From contig NZ_NEGZ01000002.1 of assembly GCF_002127585.1 (NCBI RefSeq), forward strand, positions 62,001 to 126,000: a DNA stretch of 64,000 nt, read 5' to 3'. The notes under the pieces were generated by a model. The model did not search any database. It had not been told where the DNA came from and saw nothing but the letters and a program-made list of their open reading frames with translations. The stretch is from Janthinobacterium sp. GW458P. GTDB taxonomy: Bacteria > Pseudomonadota > Gammaproteobacteria > Burkholderiales > Burkholderiaceae_D. Each line of letters starts with the position of its first letter. The stretch's first letter is position 1. A program made the translations under genes and the position numbers. Shown here piece after piece: positions 37,754 through 46,230 of the stretch.

Positions 37754-39931
37754 TCAATTCCCGATGCAGCCGGGGGCCGCGTCGAAGGTGCGCAAGCCGG
37801 CGCAAATCAGGTCGACGGGCAGGTTCAGGGCCCAAGCGGCGGCCGCGACGGCCAGCACGCTGTCGACATTGCCGGCCGTGGCCGGTTTCAGCAGGTCCAG
37901 GCACAGCAGGACCGTTTCGATGCCGCCTTCGGCCAGCACGATGTGGTTGCCGCGCACAAACACGGCGCGCTGGCCGGCGGCCAGCTGTGCCGCGAGGGCC
38001 GGCAGGCTGCCATCCTGCGCATACAGGGTCACCGTGCCGTCGCACAGTTCGGCCAGTTCCAGCACGTGGGCGTTGGCGGCGTTGAGCACGGCCACGCCGG
38101 TCGGCACGACCACGTCGACCTGGCTGCGCACGGCCTTGTACAGGCCCGCCTCGTCCAGCACGTCGAAATCCTTGATGCTATCGAGGCTGCCCATGTCCGT
38201 GACGATGCCGACCTGGCACTTGTCGTAGGCCAGGCCTTCGGCCAGGATCATGCGCGGATTGCTCTCGAACAGGGCCGTCTGCACGGTGCGGTTGAGCAGC
38301 AGGCGCTGGCCCGCGTCCCAGTTCACGCAATCGTTGCTGACGACGCGGCGCTGGTCCAGGTACATGCCTTCGCTGCAGACGGCGCCCGTGTGCAGGCCCG
38401 ACAGGTTGAGCAGCTTGCACAGCATGCGCACGATCAGGCTGGCGCCGCGCGTGCCCGTCACGCCGATCAGCGGAATGCGGCCCGTTTCTTCGGCAGCGAA
38501 CAGGTGGTCGACGATGGCCGCGCCGACAGGGCGGGGCTGGCCCACGCCCGGCTTGATGTGCGCCAGCAGGCCGGGGCTGGCATTGACTTCGATGATGGCG
38601 CCGCGCTGTTCTTCCAGCGGACGCGTGATGTCGGTGGTGACCAGGTCGATGCCGGCGATATCGAGGCCCACGACCCTGGCGGCCAGCAGGGCCGCATGCA
38701 CGACGGACGGGTGCACGTCGTCGGTGACGTCGATAGCCACGTTGCCGTTCGGCTGGATCAGCACTTTCTGGCCCGATTGCGGCACGGACAGGGCGGTCAT
38801 GCCCTGGCGCTGCAGTTCCAGCACGATTTCGCCCGACTCGTGCGGCTTGACGGTGCCCAGCGGGAAATCTTCGCCTTCGCCGCGGCGCGGATCGGTATTG
38901 ATCTGCGTGTTGACCAGTTCCAGCACGGTGGACACGCCGTCGCCGTCGACCCACAGGGATTCGCCCTTGGCGGCCGCGATCAGCTTGTTGCCGACGACGA
39001 GCAGACGGTGCTCGTCGCCCGTGATGAAGCTTTCCACCAGCACGGCCGAACTGTCGCCCTTGCGCGCGGCCAGTTCATAGGCTGCCTTGACGTCGCTTTC
39101 TGTCATCAGGTTCAGCGACACGCCGCGGCCGTGGTTGCCGTCATACGGCTTGACGACGACGGGCACGCCGATGTCCTGCGCTTCTTCCCAGGCCGCTTCG
39201 GCGCTGCGCACCAGGCTGCCTTCGGGCACGCGCACGCCGCACGATTTGAGCAGGAATTTGGTGAGATCCTTGTCGCTGGCGATGCCTTCGGCAATCGCGC
39301 TGGTGCGGTCCGTTTCGGCCGTCCAGATGCGGCGCTGCGCGGCGCCGTGGCCCAGCTGCACCAGATTGCCGTCGTTCAGGCGCAGGGAAGGGATGCGGCG
39401 CTCGGTGGCCGCATCGACGATGCTCGCCGTGCTCGGGCCCAGGCAGCGCGAATCGACCATGTCGCGCAGCGGCGCCAGGGCCGCCTCCAGGTCGTAGGCT
39501 TCATCATTGATGGCGGCCATCAGCAGTTCGCGCGCGGTCGCCAGGGCAGCGCGGCCCACGTGCTCTTCGCGCGTGCGGAAGGCCATCTTGTAGACGCCGC
39601 GCTGGCTGGTCGAGCGCGTCTGGCCGAAGCCCGTGCGCATGCCGGCCAGGTTTTGCAGTTCCAGCACCACGTGTTCGAGGATGTGGGCCGACCATGTGCC
39701 TTCGCGCAGGCGCTCGAAAAAGCCGCCCCGTTCGCCCACGCCGCAGCGGTGCTCGATCATGCCGGGCAGCCACGCCACCAGGCGCTCGTACAGGCCGGGC
39801 AGGGTATTCGATGGATAGTCTTCCAGTTCGCCGATATCGACCCAGGCTTCAATCACCGGGCGGTAAGTCCAGATGTTGGGGCCGCGCAAGTGGGTGACGC
39901 GGACGAATTCGATGTTCTTCTTCTTGATCAT
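37754..39931 (-). CDS. cphA: Cyanophycin synthetase paralogue with degenerate Mur-ligase domain
   Basis: A 725-residue homologue of the downstream gene. The N-terminal domain (IEFVRVTHLRGPNIWTYRPV) and ATP-grasp domain (VVKPYDGNHGRGVSL; IIEVNASPGLLAHIKPG) look intact. The Mur-ligase P-loop reads GVTGTRGASLIVRML near residue 490, lacking the Lys-Thr-Thr of GTNGKTTT, and the protein ends about 130 residues short, without the C-terminal lobe. This matches the pattern of CphA2/CphA'-type enzymes, where ATP-grasp chemistry is kept and the Mur-ligase half is not; cyanobacterial CphA2 joins Asp-Arg dipeptides. The precise activity here is inference. Confidence 0.9.
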   Translation of the reverse strand: MIKKKNIEFVRVTHLRGPNIWTYRPVIEAWVDIGELEDYPSNTLPGLYERLVAWLPGMIEHRCGVGERGGFFERLREGTWSAHILEHVVLELQNLAGMRTGFGQTRSTSQRGVYKMAFRTREEHVGRAALATARELLMAAINDEAYDLEAALAPLRDMVDSRCLGPSTASIVDAATERRIPSLRLNDGNLVQLGHGAAQRRIWTAETDRTSAIAEGIASDKDLTKFLLKSCGVRVPEGSLVRSAEAAWEEAQDIGVPVVVKPYDGNHGRGVSLNLMTESDVKAAYELAARKGDSSAVLVESFITGDEHRLLVVGNKLIAAAKGESLWVDGDGVSTVLELVNTQINTDPRRGEGEDFPLGTVKPHESGEIVLELQRQGMTALSVPQSGQKVLIQPNGNVAIDVTDDVHPSVVHAALLAARVVGLDIAGIDLVTTDITRPLEEQRGAIIEVNASPGLLAHIKPGVGQPRPVGAAIVDHLFAAEETGRIPLIGVTGTRGASLIVRMLCKLLNLSGLHTGAVCSEGMYLDQRRVVSNDCVNWDAGQRLLLNRTVQTALFESNPRMILAEGLAYDKCQVGIVTDMGSLDSIKDFDVLDEAGLYKAVRSQVDVVVPTGVAVLNAANAHVLELAELCDGTVTLYAQDGSLPALAAQLAAGQRAVFVRGNHIVLAEGGIETVLLCLDLLKPATAGNVDSVLAVAAAAWALNLPVDLICAGLRTFDAAPGCIGN

Positions 39932-40398
39932 GTAAGTGGTTTCTTGATAACAAGCCAGGCGTCTGGGCGCCAGATACTTTATGTTGGCTTTACAGAGTCT
40001 TTTCAGGCTCGTGCTTGGTTCTTTATCCCGGGTATGCGCAGTGTGCCACTTTTAGCGGCCTCTTGTCGCGTTTGCTTCTCGTATTCTGCTGGTGTTGTCA
40101 TTCTAATTGTTACTAATTGTTGCCATACTTGTTATAAAGTTACCGACTCCGGGCTAAGCTGGAGCATTTGCGCAACAGCGGGCTGTTGTATACTTGCCCC
40201 TGTACGATGGCCGCGCATTTTTTTGCTCCGTTTTGCCATCATTCATTACCTGCAGGCATCCATTCGATACAATACAGGAAATTGCCACTGGTGCATCTAC
40301 CTCGCCATCGCGCAATACACAAACATTGATCGGGCGTCTGCCCCATCCCCCAAATCCCGCCCTGAAGGGCTTGGCCTCGAGCCGGAGTATGCTTTACG
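39932..40398. other. Divergent promoter region between cphA and ABC transporter genes
   Basis: 467 bases with no gene I can support. The stretch 40080-40145 is AT-rich, with TAATTGTTA and CTAATTGTTG as near direct repeats and a minus-strand TATAAC. TACAAT at about 40269 could serve the plus strand. Runs of C and T around 40330-40360 lie just before the transporter. It probably carries promoters for both directions. Confidence 0.4.
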
Positions 40399-42669
40399 AT
40401 GACAACTGAACTGAGTGTTCCTGCAACAACTATTCCCCTTACCTCGCTGCCGGAACACTGGCTGGCGGAAGTGGAAAGCAAGCTTTCTCCAGGGGAGAAC
40501 GTTTTAAGTAGCGTTGAGGTTGACCTCGATGCGCGATTACGTTTCACAAAAGGCATAATTGTTGTCACAGAGAAGCGTTTACTGGCCCGTTCCCCGGGCG
40601 ATACCGCCTGGAAAAGTTGGTCTTTCCGCCACGGACTGCGCCTGACGCACCACGACCATGCCGGTGTCGGCCACCTGGAACTGTTCGACGACCACGGCCG
40701 CCTGGCCTCGTGGCGCTTTACCCTGGGACAGAATTTGCATGCGATCCGCGTGCTGGAGCAGTTCGTCGAGCGCCTCGACAGCCACCTGACGGGCCAGCCC
40801 GTGCTGGAAGCAGAGCAGGAAGTGTGCCCCAGCTGCAAGGCGCCTCTGGAGCCGGAACAGGAAGAATGCCCGATCTGCGCCAAGGTGCTGCACACGCCGC
40901 CGTCCACCTGGACCCTGTTCCGCCTGTGGCGTTTTGCCCACCCTTACCGTGGCCAGCTGGCGCTGGGCTTCCTGCTGATGCTGCTGAGCACCGCTGCGCA
41001 CATGATTCCGCCCTACCTGACGGCGCCGCTGATGGACAATGTGCTGATCCCGTATCAGAACGGCAAGCATATCGACCCGTGGCTGGTGGTGTACTACATG
41101 AGCGGCTTGCTCGGTTCGGCCCTGCTGGCCTGGCTGCTGGGCTGGGGCAAGACCTATGTGCTGGCCCTGGTGTCCGAACGCATGGGCGCCGATTTGCGCT
41201 CGGCCACGTATGAACACCTGATGAAGCTGTCGCTGGAATTTTTCGGCGGCAAGCGCACGGGCGACCTGATGGCGCGCATCGGCAGCGGCAGCGACCGCAT
41301 CTGCGTCTTCCTCTCGCTGCACTTGCTCGATTTCGCCTCCGACGTGTTGATGATTATCATGACGGGCGTCATTTTGTGGTCGATGAACCCGTGGCTGGCC
41401 ATCATGACCCTGGCACCGCTGCCCTTCATCGCCTGGATGATCCACCTGGTGCGCGACCGTCTGCGCACGGGCTTTGAAAAGATCGACCGCGTGTGGAGCG
41501 AAGTGACCAACGTGCTGGCCGATACCATTCCCGGCATCCGCGTGGTCAAGGCGTTTGCGCAGGAAAAGCGCGAAGCGGCCCGCTTCCGCGACGCCAACGC
41601 GCACAACCTGGCCGTCAACGACAAGTTGAACAAGGTCTGGTCGCTGTTTTCGCCGACGGTCTCCTTCCTGACGGAGATGGGTTTGCTGGTCATCTGGTGC
41701 TTCGGCATCTGGCAACTGTCGCGCGGCGAAATCACCGTCGGCGTGCTGACCGCCTTCATCGCCTACAGCACGCGCTTCTATGGCCGCCTCGACTCGATGA
41801 GCCGCATCGTCTCCGTGACGCAGAAATCGGCGTCCGCCGCCAAGCGCATCTTCGACATCCTCGACCATGTGTCGAGCGTGCCGGAACCGGCGCAACCGGT
41901 CAAACTGGACAAGATCGAAGGCCGCATCGACCTGCGCGAAGTCGGTTTCCGCTATGGCAACCGGGCCGTCAACCGCGGCATCACCCTGAACATCAAGGCG
42001 GGCGAGATGATCGGCCTGGTGGGCCACAGCGGTTCGGGCAAGAGCACGCTGGTCAACCTGATCTGCCGCTTCTACGACGTGTCGGAAGGGGCGATTTTGC
42101 TCGACGGCGTAGACATCCGCTCGTTCGCTGTCTCTGACTACCGCCGCAACATCGGCCTGGTGCTGCAGGAGCCGTTCCTGTTCTTCGGCACCATCGCGGA
42201 GAATATCGCCTACGGCAAGCCGCACGCGACGCGCCAGGAGATCATCGCCGCCGCGCGCGCTGCGCATGCCCACGAATTCATCCTGCGCCTGCCGCAGGGC
42301 TACGATTCGATGGTGGGCGAGCGCGGACAGGGCCTGTCCGGCGGCGAACGCCAGCGCATCTCGATCGCCCGCGCCCTGCTGATCGACCCGCGCATCCTCA
42401 TCATGGATGAAGCGACATCGTCGGTGGACTCGGAAACGGAAAAAGAAATCCAGAAGGCGCTGGACAACCTGGTGCAGGGCCGCACGACGATCGCCATCGC
42501 CCACCGCCTGTCGACATTGCACCGGGCCGACCGCCTGGTGGTGCTGGACCGGGGCCAGGTCGTCGAAGTGGGCAGCCACGATGAACTGATGGCGAAAGAG
42601 GGCGCCTATTTCCGCCTCTATGAAGCACAGGCGCGCAACAATGAGCTCGCCCTGGATGACAAGGAATAA
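40399..42669 (+). CDS. Cyanophycin-associated ABC transporter, fused permease-ATPase
   Basis: A 756-residue half-transporter of the exporter type with an extra N-terminal region. Residues 1-130 resemble a PH-like soluble domain, followed by a zinc ribbon (CPSC at 143-146, CPIC at 157-160). The transmembrane domain spans about 175-490. The ATPase has Walker A GHSGSGKST (near 545), the LSGGERQRISIARAL signature and ILIMDEATSSVDSETE. The next gene encodes a DUF1854 protein; this pair is a known companion of cyanophycin genes in proteobacteria. The cargo is unknown. Divergent from the cphA pair, suggesting shared control. Confidence 0.88.
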   Translation: MTTELSVPATTIPLTSLPEHWLAEVESKLSPGENVLSSVEVDLDARLRFTKGIIVVTEKRLLARSPGDTAWKSWSFRHGLRLTHHDHAGVGHLELFDDHGRLASWRFTLGQNLHAIRVLEQFVERLDSHLTGQPVLEAEQEVCPSCKAPLEPEQEECPICAKVLHTPPSTWTLFRLWRFAHPYRGQLALGFLLMLLSTAAHMIPPYLTAPLMDNVLIPYQNGKHIDPWLVVYYMSGLLGSALLAWLLGWGKTYVLALVSERMGADLRSATYEHLMKLSLEFFGGKRTGDLMARIGSGSDRICVFLSLHLLDFASDVLMIIMTGVILWSMNPWLAIMTLAPLPFIAWMIHLVRDRLRTGFEKIDRVWSEVTNVLADTIPGIRVVKAFAQEKREAARFRDANAHNLAVNDKLNKVWSLFSPTVSFLTEMGLLVIWCFGIWQLSRGEITVGVLTAFIAYSTRFYGRLDSMSRIVSVTQKSASAAKRIFDILDHVSSVPEPAQPVKLDKIEGRIDLREVGFRYGNRAVNRGITLNIKAGEMIGLVGHSGSGKSTLVNLICRFYDVSEGAILLDGVDIRSFAVSDYRRNIGLVLQEPFLFFGTIAENIAYGKPHATRQEIIAAARAAHAHEFILRLPQGYDSMVGERGQGLSGGERQRISIARALLIDPRILIMDEATSSVDSETEKEIQKALDNLVQGRTTIAIAHRLSTLHRADRLVVLDRGQVVEVGSHDELMAKEGAYFRLYEAQARNNELALDDKE

Positions 42670-42671
42670 GC

Positions 42672-43142
42672 ATGGCCAGTACAACTTTTACATTAAGCCG
42701 CGACCCCTTCGGCAAGCTGGTGATGACGGACGCGGACGGCCAGGTTTTTGAGGGCGTGGCGCCCGTGCGCGCCTTTCCCATCCAGTCGCCGGATGAAGGC
42801 ATTTCGCTGGTGCTGGGCGACGGCAAGGAAGTGGCGTGGATCGACCGCCTCGACGCCTTGCCGGAGCCGACGCGCGGCCTGCTGCAGGAAGAGCTGGAAG
42901 GGCGCGAATTCATGCCCGAGATCGCGCGCGTGAAAAGCGTCTCCAGTTTCGCCACGCCGTGCACCTGGTACGTCGACACGGACCGGGGCGAGACGCAATT
43001 CGTGCTGAAAGGCGAGGAAGACATCCGCCGCATCGGCGCCACGTCGCTCTTGATCGCCGACAACCACGGCATCCACTTTTTGATACGCGACATGTTCAAT
43101 ATCGACAAGACGACGCGCAAGATACTCGACCGCTTCCTGTAA
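42672..43142 (+). CDS. DUF1854 protein, cyanophycin metabolism-associated
   Basis: A 156-residue soluble protein starting two bases after the transporter stop, so co-translated. It begins ASTTFTLSRDPFGKLVMTDA and contains VAWIDRLDALPEPTRGLLQE, with repeated short beta segments near RVKSVSSFATPCTWYVDTDR, and ends HFLIRDMFNIDKTTRKILDRF. The family has no known biochemical role, but it is regularly found with the ABC protein upstream near cyanophycin synthetase genes. A regulatory or adaptor role for the transporter is inference. A strong terminator follows. Confidence 0.85.
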   Translation: MASTTFTLSRDPFGKLVMTDADGQVFEGVAPVRAFPIQSPDEGISLVLGDGKEVAWIDRLDALPEPTRGLLQEELEGREFMPEIARVKSVSSFATPCTWYVDTDRGETQFVLKGEEDIRRIGATSLLIADNHGIHFLIRDMFNIDKTTRKILDRFL

Positions 43143-43160
43143 GCGTTGGAGTTACCTGAA

Positions 43161-43186
43161 AACCGCTGCCTGCAGCGGTTTTTTTT
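43161..43186 (+). terminator. Terminator after the DUF1854 gene
   Basis: AACCGCTG (43161-43168) pairs with CAGCGGTT (43173-43180) over a CCTG loop and runs into eight T. It lies 18 bases after the stop codon. Confidence 0.9.
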
Positions 43187-43201
43187 CGTCTGCCGGGCAT
43201 G

Positions 43202-43226
43202 AAAAAAGCCGCACAGGCGTGCGGCT
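43202..43226 (-). terminator. Terminator of the third TonB receptor gene
   Basis: AGCCGCAC (43207-43214) pairs with GTGCGGCT (43219-43226). On the minus strand the stem is followed by TTTTTT. It lies about 50 bases past the receptor stop, back to back with the opposing terminator. Confidence 0.85.
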
Positions 43227-43276
43227 TTCGAGGGCAACGCCGGCAACCGTTTCAGACTGCCGGATAATGCGCTACA

Positions 43277-45799
43277 TTACATGAATTTGTAGCCTGCGCC
43301 GATGTAGAAGTAACGGCCGCGCACGTTGTACAGCTGGGCAAAGCCCAGGGTGCCGTACTGGTTGGTGGCACCCGTCGCGCTAAACGGCGGCATCTTGTCG
43401 AACAGGTTCTTGATGCCGGCCGTGAAGGTCAGGTTTTGCATCGCCACGTACTGGCCCGTCAGATCCACTTCCGTGTGCGAAGGAATCGTGCGGGTGCCCG
43501 GCTTGACTTCGTCGCGTCGCAAGGGCGAGTCGATCATGTCGCCCGTCGTGCGGATGACCAGGGTGCCGGACATATTGTCCTTTTCCAGGCTGGCGGTGAA
43601 CGTGTTGCGGTACTTCGGATTCATGAACATCTTCATCGTGCTTTGTTCTGGATCCGTCGCCGTGTCCTGGGTGTCCATGCGGGTGTAGATGGTGGACGCA
43701 TTGCGGATCGTGAATTTGCCGAACATCGTTTGCGGCGAGATGTAACGCAGGTCCGTATCGAAACCGCGCACTTCGGTGGTAGCCAGGTTCTGGTTGTTCA
43801 GCAGGATGCGCGCATCGCCATTCTTGATTTCCACGTTGCCCAGCTCGATCGCCTTGGTTTCCGTCAGGGTGCCGATCTCATTCTTTTTGTTAATCTTGAA
43901 GAAGTCGATGCTGGCTGTGAACGAGTTCACTGGCGAGAACACCACGCCCAGGTTGTAGGTCTTGCCCGTTTCAGGTTTCAAGTCCTTGTTGGAGCCGGAG
44001 ACCTGGTAGTAGGCAAAGTTTTTGCAATTGCCGGCAATCGATGGGAAGGCTTTGCAGATATCCGCATCGCTGGTCGTGTAGGCGCCCGCATCGACGCCGC
44101 CGTACATCTGTTTCAGCGATGGCGCCAGGTAGCTGCCCGCATACGAACCGCGGAACATCAGGTTGTTCAGGGGCTGGTAGCGCAAGGCCAGTTTCGGGCT
44201 GGTCTTGCTGCCGACATTCGAGATGTCGTCATAGCGCAGGGCGACCTGCGCTTCGACGTTTTTCAGGAATGGAATCGACAGTTCGCCGAAGATGCCCTTG
44301 GAATTGCGGTCCGCCTTGACGGCCGCTTGCTGGATGCTGCCGAAGACCACGCCATCAATCTGGTTCTGGTCGGGTTGGTCGCTCAGCGTTTCCTTGTTGT
44401 ACGACACGCCAACGGCGTAAGCCATCGCGCCGCCTGCCAGGTCCATGATCGGCGCCGATGCCTTGGCGTTGAAGAAGGTCAGTTCCGACTTGCCGGCGCG
44501 CGTAGGCGTCAGGCGAATCTTGTCGACGGCTGCCTGCGGATTGTCGGTGCGGGTCGGATTGATCGTACCATTGGCGATCGCTTCGTTGAACAGGTCGTAA
44601 TGTGCGTAGTTCGAATCGCGGTTGGTGGCCTTGCTCACGCCCTTGCCGATGGCGACATCCCAGTCGATGCCGCGCGTCGTGCCTTCCAGACCCGTCGAGA
44701 ACTGGGTCATCGTGCCCTTGCGGTTGGTCTGGCGCGGACCCATCTGCATGAAGCGGCCGGCGACGGTCTGGTTGCCGACCTTGAAGTTGCCAGGCGCTGG
44801 CTGGGACGAAAAGTCGTCCTTGCTTTCGGAATAGGTAAATTCCGCAAACGCGCGGATGCTGTCGCTGATTTTCAGGCTGCCGATCAGCATGCCGCTGGCG
44901 CGGTCGGCGCCGTTGGTGGAGGTCAGCAAGGTCTTGTTGACGTCAAAACGGCAGCCTTCGGGGCTTACATCGCCCGCTGGGCAAGGCACCAGGGTGCCGC
45001 CGCCGACGATATTGCCGCTAGGATGATAGCCGCTGCGGCCATCCGGGCCGCCAAAGCGGCGGAAGTCTGCCGAACTGGTCAGGTCGCGGTCCTTGCGGTA
45101 GATCGGGTCGCGCTTGAAGATGTCGACTGTGGCCAGCACGTTGAAGCCCTGGGTGTCATAGTCGCCATAGCCGTACACGAGGTTGGCCGTCTTTTCCTTG
45201 GCGTCCGAGCGCGAGCTTTGGCCGTAGCTGGTTTTCGCTTCCAGGCCCTGGTAGTTCTTTTTGGTGATGAAGTTCATCACGCCGGCGACTGCATCGGCGC
45301 CATAAATGGCGGAGCCTCCGTCTTTCAGGATTTCAATGCGTTCCAGCGCGCTCAGCGGGATGGCGTTGACGTCGACCGCTGCGCCCGCCCCCGAACCGTC
45401 AGCCAGCGCATTGGTCGGCAGGCGGCGGCCGTTCAACAGGATCAGCACGTTGCGTTCGCTCAGGCCGCGCATCTTGATGTTGGTGGTGCCGGAACCGGAA
45501 GGGGAGCTGGCGCTCAGTTCGCCCTGGTCATTGATGTCGATGGAGGCCAGGTTGCGCACCAGTTCGGCGACGCTGGTGGCGCCAGTGCGCTCGATATCTT
45601 TCTTGCTGTAAATCTCCACCGGTGCGGCTGTCTCGGCATCCACGCGTTTGATGGCGGAACCCGTCACGACCACGCGCTGCAATTTCTCGTCAGCCTTGGC
45701 TTCCTGCGCTTGAGCCGCCTGGTGCATGAAGCCTGCGCTCATGACCAAAGTGCCGGCAAACATCATGCGCAAGGATTTGCTTAATTTCTTTTCAATCAT
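43277..45799 (-). CDS. TonB-dependent receptor
   Basis: An 840-residue outer-membrane receptor. The signal peptide is MFAGTLVMSAGFMHQAAQAQ. The plug begins QRVVVTGSAIKRVDAETAAP, with VEIYSKKDIERTGATSVAEL, NVLILLNGRRLPTNALADGS and ERIEILKDGGSAIYGADAVA, all highly typical. The barrel ends VRGRYFYIGAGYKFM. GGAGG lies seven bases before the ATG, and a perfect 18-bp palindrome lies just upstream of that. Two Cys in a loop (CPAGDVSPEGC) may be a disulfide. The N-terminal signature is that of receptors often associated with peptides or oligosaccharides; no utilisation genes are adjacent. Confidence 0.92.
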   Translation of the reverse strand: MIEKKLSKSLRMMFAGTLVMSAGFMHQAAQAQEAKADEKLQRVVVTGSAIKRVDAETAAPVEIYSKKDIERTGATSVAELVRNLASIDINDQGELSASSPSGSGTTNIKMRGLSERNVLILLNGRRLPTNALADGSGAGAAVDVNAIPLSALERIEILKDGGSAIYGADAVAGVMNFITKKNYQGLEAKTSYGQSSRSDAKEKTANLVYGYGDYDTQGFNVLATVDIFKRDPIYRKDRDLTSSADFRRFGGPDGRSGYHPSGNIVGGGTLVPCPAGDVSPEGCRFDVNKTLLTSTNGADRASGMLIGSLKISDSIRAFAEFTYSESKDDFSSQPAPGNFKVGNQTVAGRFMQMGPRQTNRKGTMTQFSTGLEGTTRGIDWDVAIGKGVSKATNRDSNYAHYDLFNEAIANGTINPTRTDNPQAAVDKIRLTPTRAGKSELTFFNAKASAPIMDLAGGAMAYAVGVSYNKETLSDQPDQNQIDGVVFGSIQQAAVKADRNSKGIFGELSIPFLKNVEAQVALRYDDISNVGSKTSPKLALRYQPLNNLMFRGSYAGSYLAPSLKQMYGGVDAGAYTTSDADICKAFPSIAGNCKNFAYYQVSGSNKDLKPETGKTYNLGVVFSPVNSFTASIDFFKINKKNEIGTLTETKAIELGNVEIKNGDARILLNNQNLATTEVRGFDTDLRYISPQTMFGKFTIRNASTIYTRMDTQDTATDPEQSTMKMFMNPKYRNTFTASLEKDNMSGTLVIRTTGDMIDSPLRRDEVKPGTRTIPSHTEVDLTGQYVAMQNLTFTAGIKNLFDKMPPFSATGATNQYGTLGFAQLYNVRGRYFYIGAGYKFM

Positions 45800-45815
45800 T
45801 GTCCATCCTCCAACT

Positions 45816-45833
45816 AGGAAACTTAAGTTTCCT
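45816..45833. promoter_or_regulatory. Perfect 18-bp palindrome next to the receptor ribosome site
   Basis: AGGAAACTTAAGTTTCCT is exactly self-complementary and ends four bases before the GGAGG of the TonB receptor. It could be an operator at the transcription start, or an RNA hairpin that affects ribosome access. It contains AGGAA, which could compete as a ribosome-binding sequence. Confidence 0.5.
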
Positions 45834-46182
45834 TAGGTTTTTATTTAGCTATTTGAAAGTATTTTCAAAATTACCATGTTTATAAATTTAGCAGCTTAAA
45901 TTTACAATTCATCAGACCATTTTTCGCCTTCGGCTGTCAAGACGCCTCTGCTTTTTGCGTATGGATTCTTTATTCGAAGAATGACGCTGGATGAATTTGA
46001 TTTGTGTATGGCAGGAAATCATGAAATTTTAATTGTTAAATAAATTTAATTTTCCAATTGGCAAAAAAAGCGTGGATAGTTTTGTTTTTTTGTAATGCCA
46101 ATCTAGACATCTGTTGTTTTTTTGTGACGTTTTATATCGTCGTTGCGACGATTGTCCGCCGCATTGCGGCAGCGCTACGGGC
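45834..46182 (-). other. AT-rich region upstream of the third TonB receptor
   Basis: About 350 bases, clearly AT-richer than the genome around it, with T-runs and A-runs (for example around 45850-45900 and 46020-46120) and no gene. It probably contains the receptor promoter; several TATAAA/TAAAAT-like hexamers occur and none can be singled out. ATTTAATTTTCC-like stretches may be intrinsically curved DNA. Confidence 0.4.
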
Positions 46183-46210
46183 AAAAAAAAGCCGCCCGTG
46201 GAGGGCGGCT
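46183..46210 (-). terminator. Terminator after amn
   Basis: AGCCGCCC (46190-46197) pairs with GGGCGGCT (46203-46210); the minus strand continues with eight T. It lies about 20 bases past the amn stop. Confidence 0.88.
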
Positions 46211-46230
46211 GGCATGACGGGGGAGCGCGA

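Noticed and set aside
37943-40402. 819-codon plus-strand frame opposite the short cphA
   Set aside because: Antisense shadow with biased composition; the end merely runs into the intergenic region before the ABC gene.
43436-45784. 782-codon plus-strand frame opposite the third TonB receptor
   Set aside because: Antisense shadow; the receptor is complete with signal peptide, plug and barrel.
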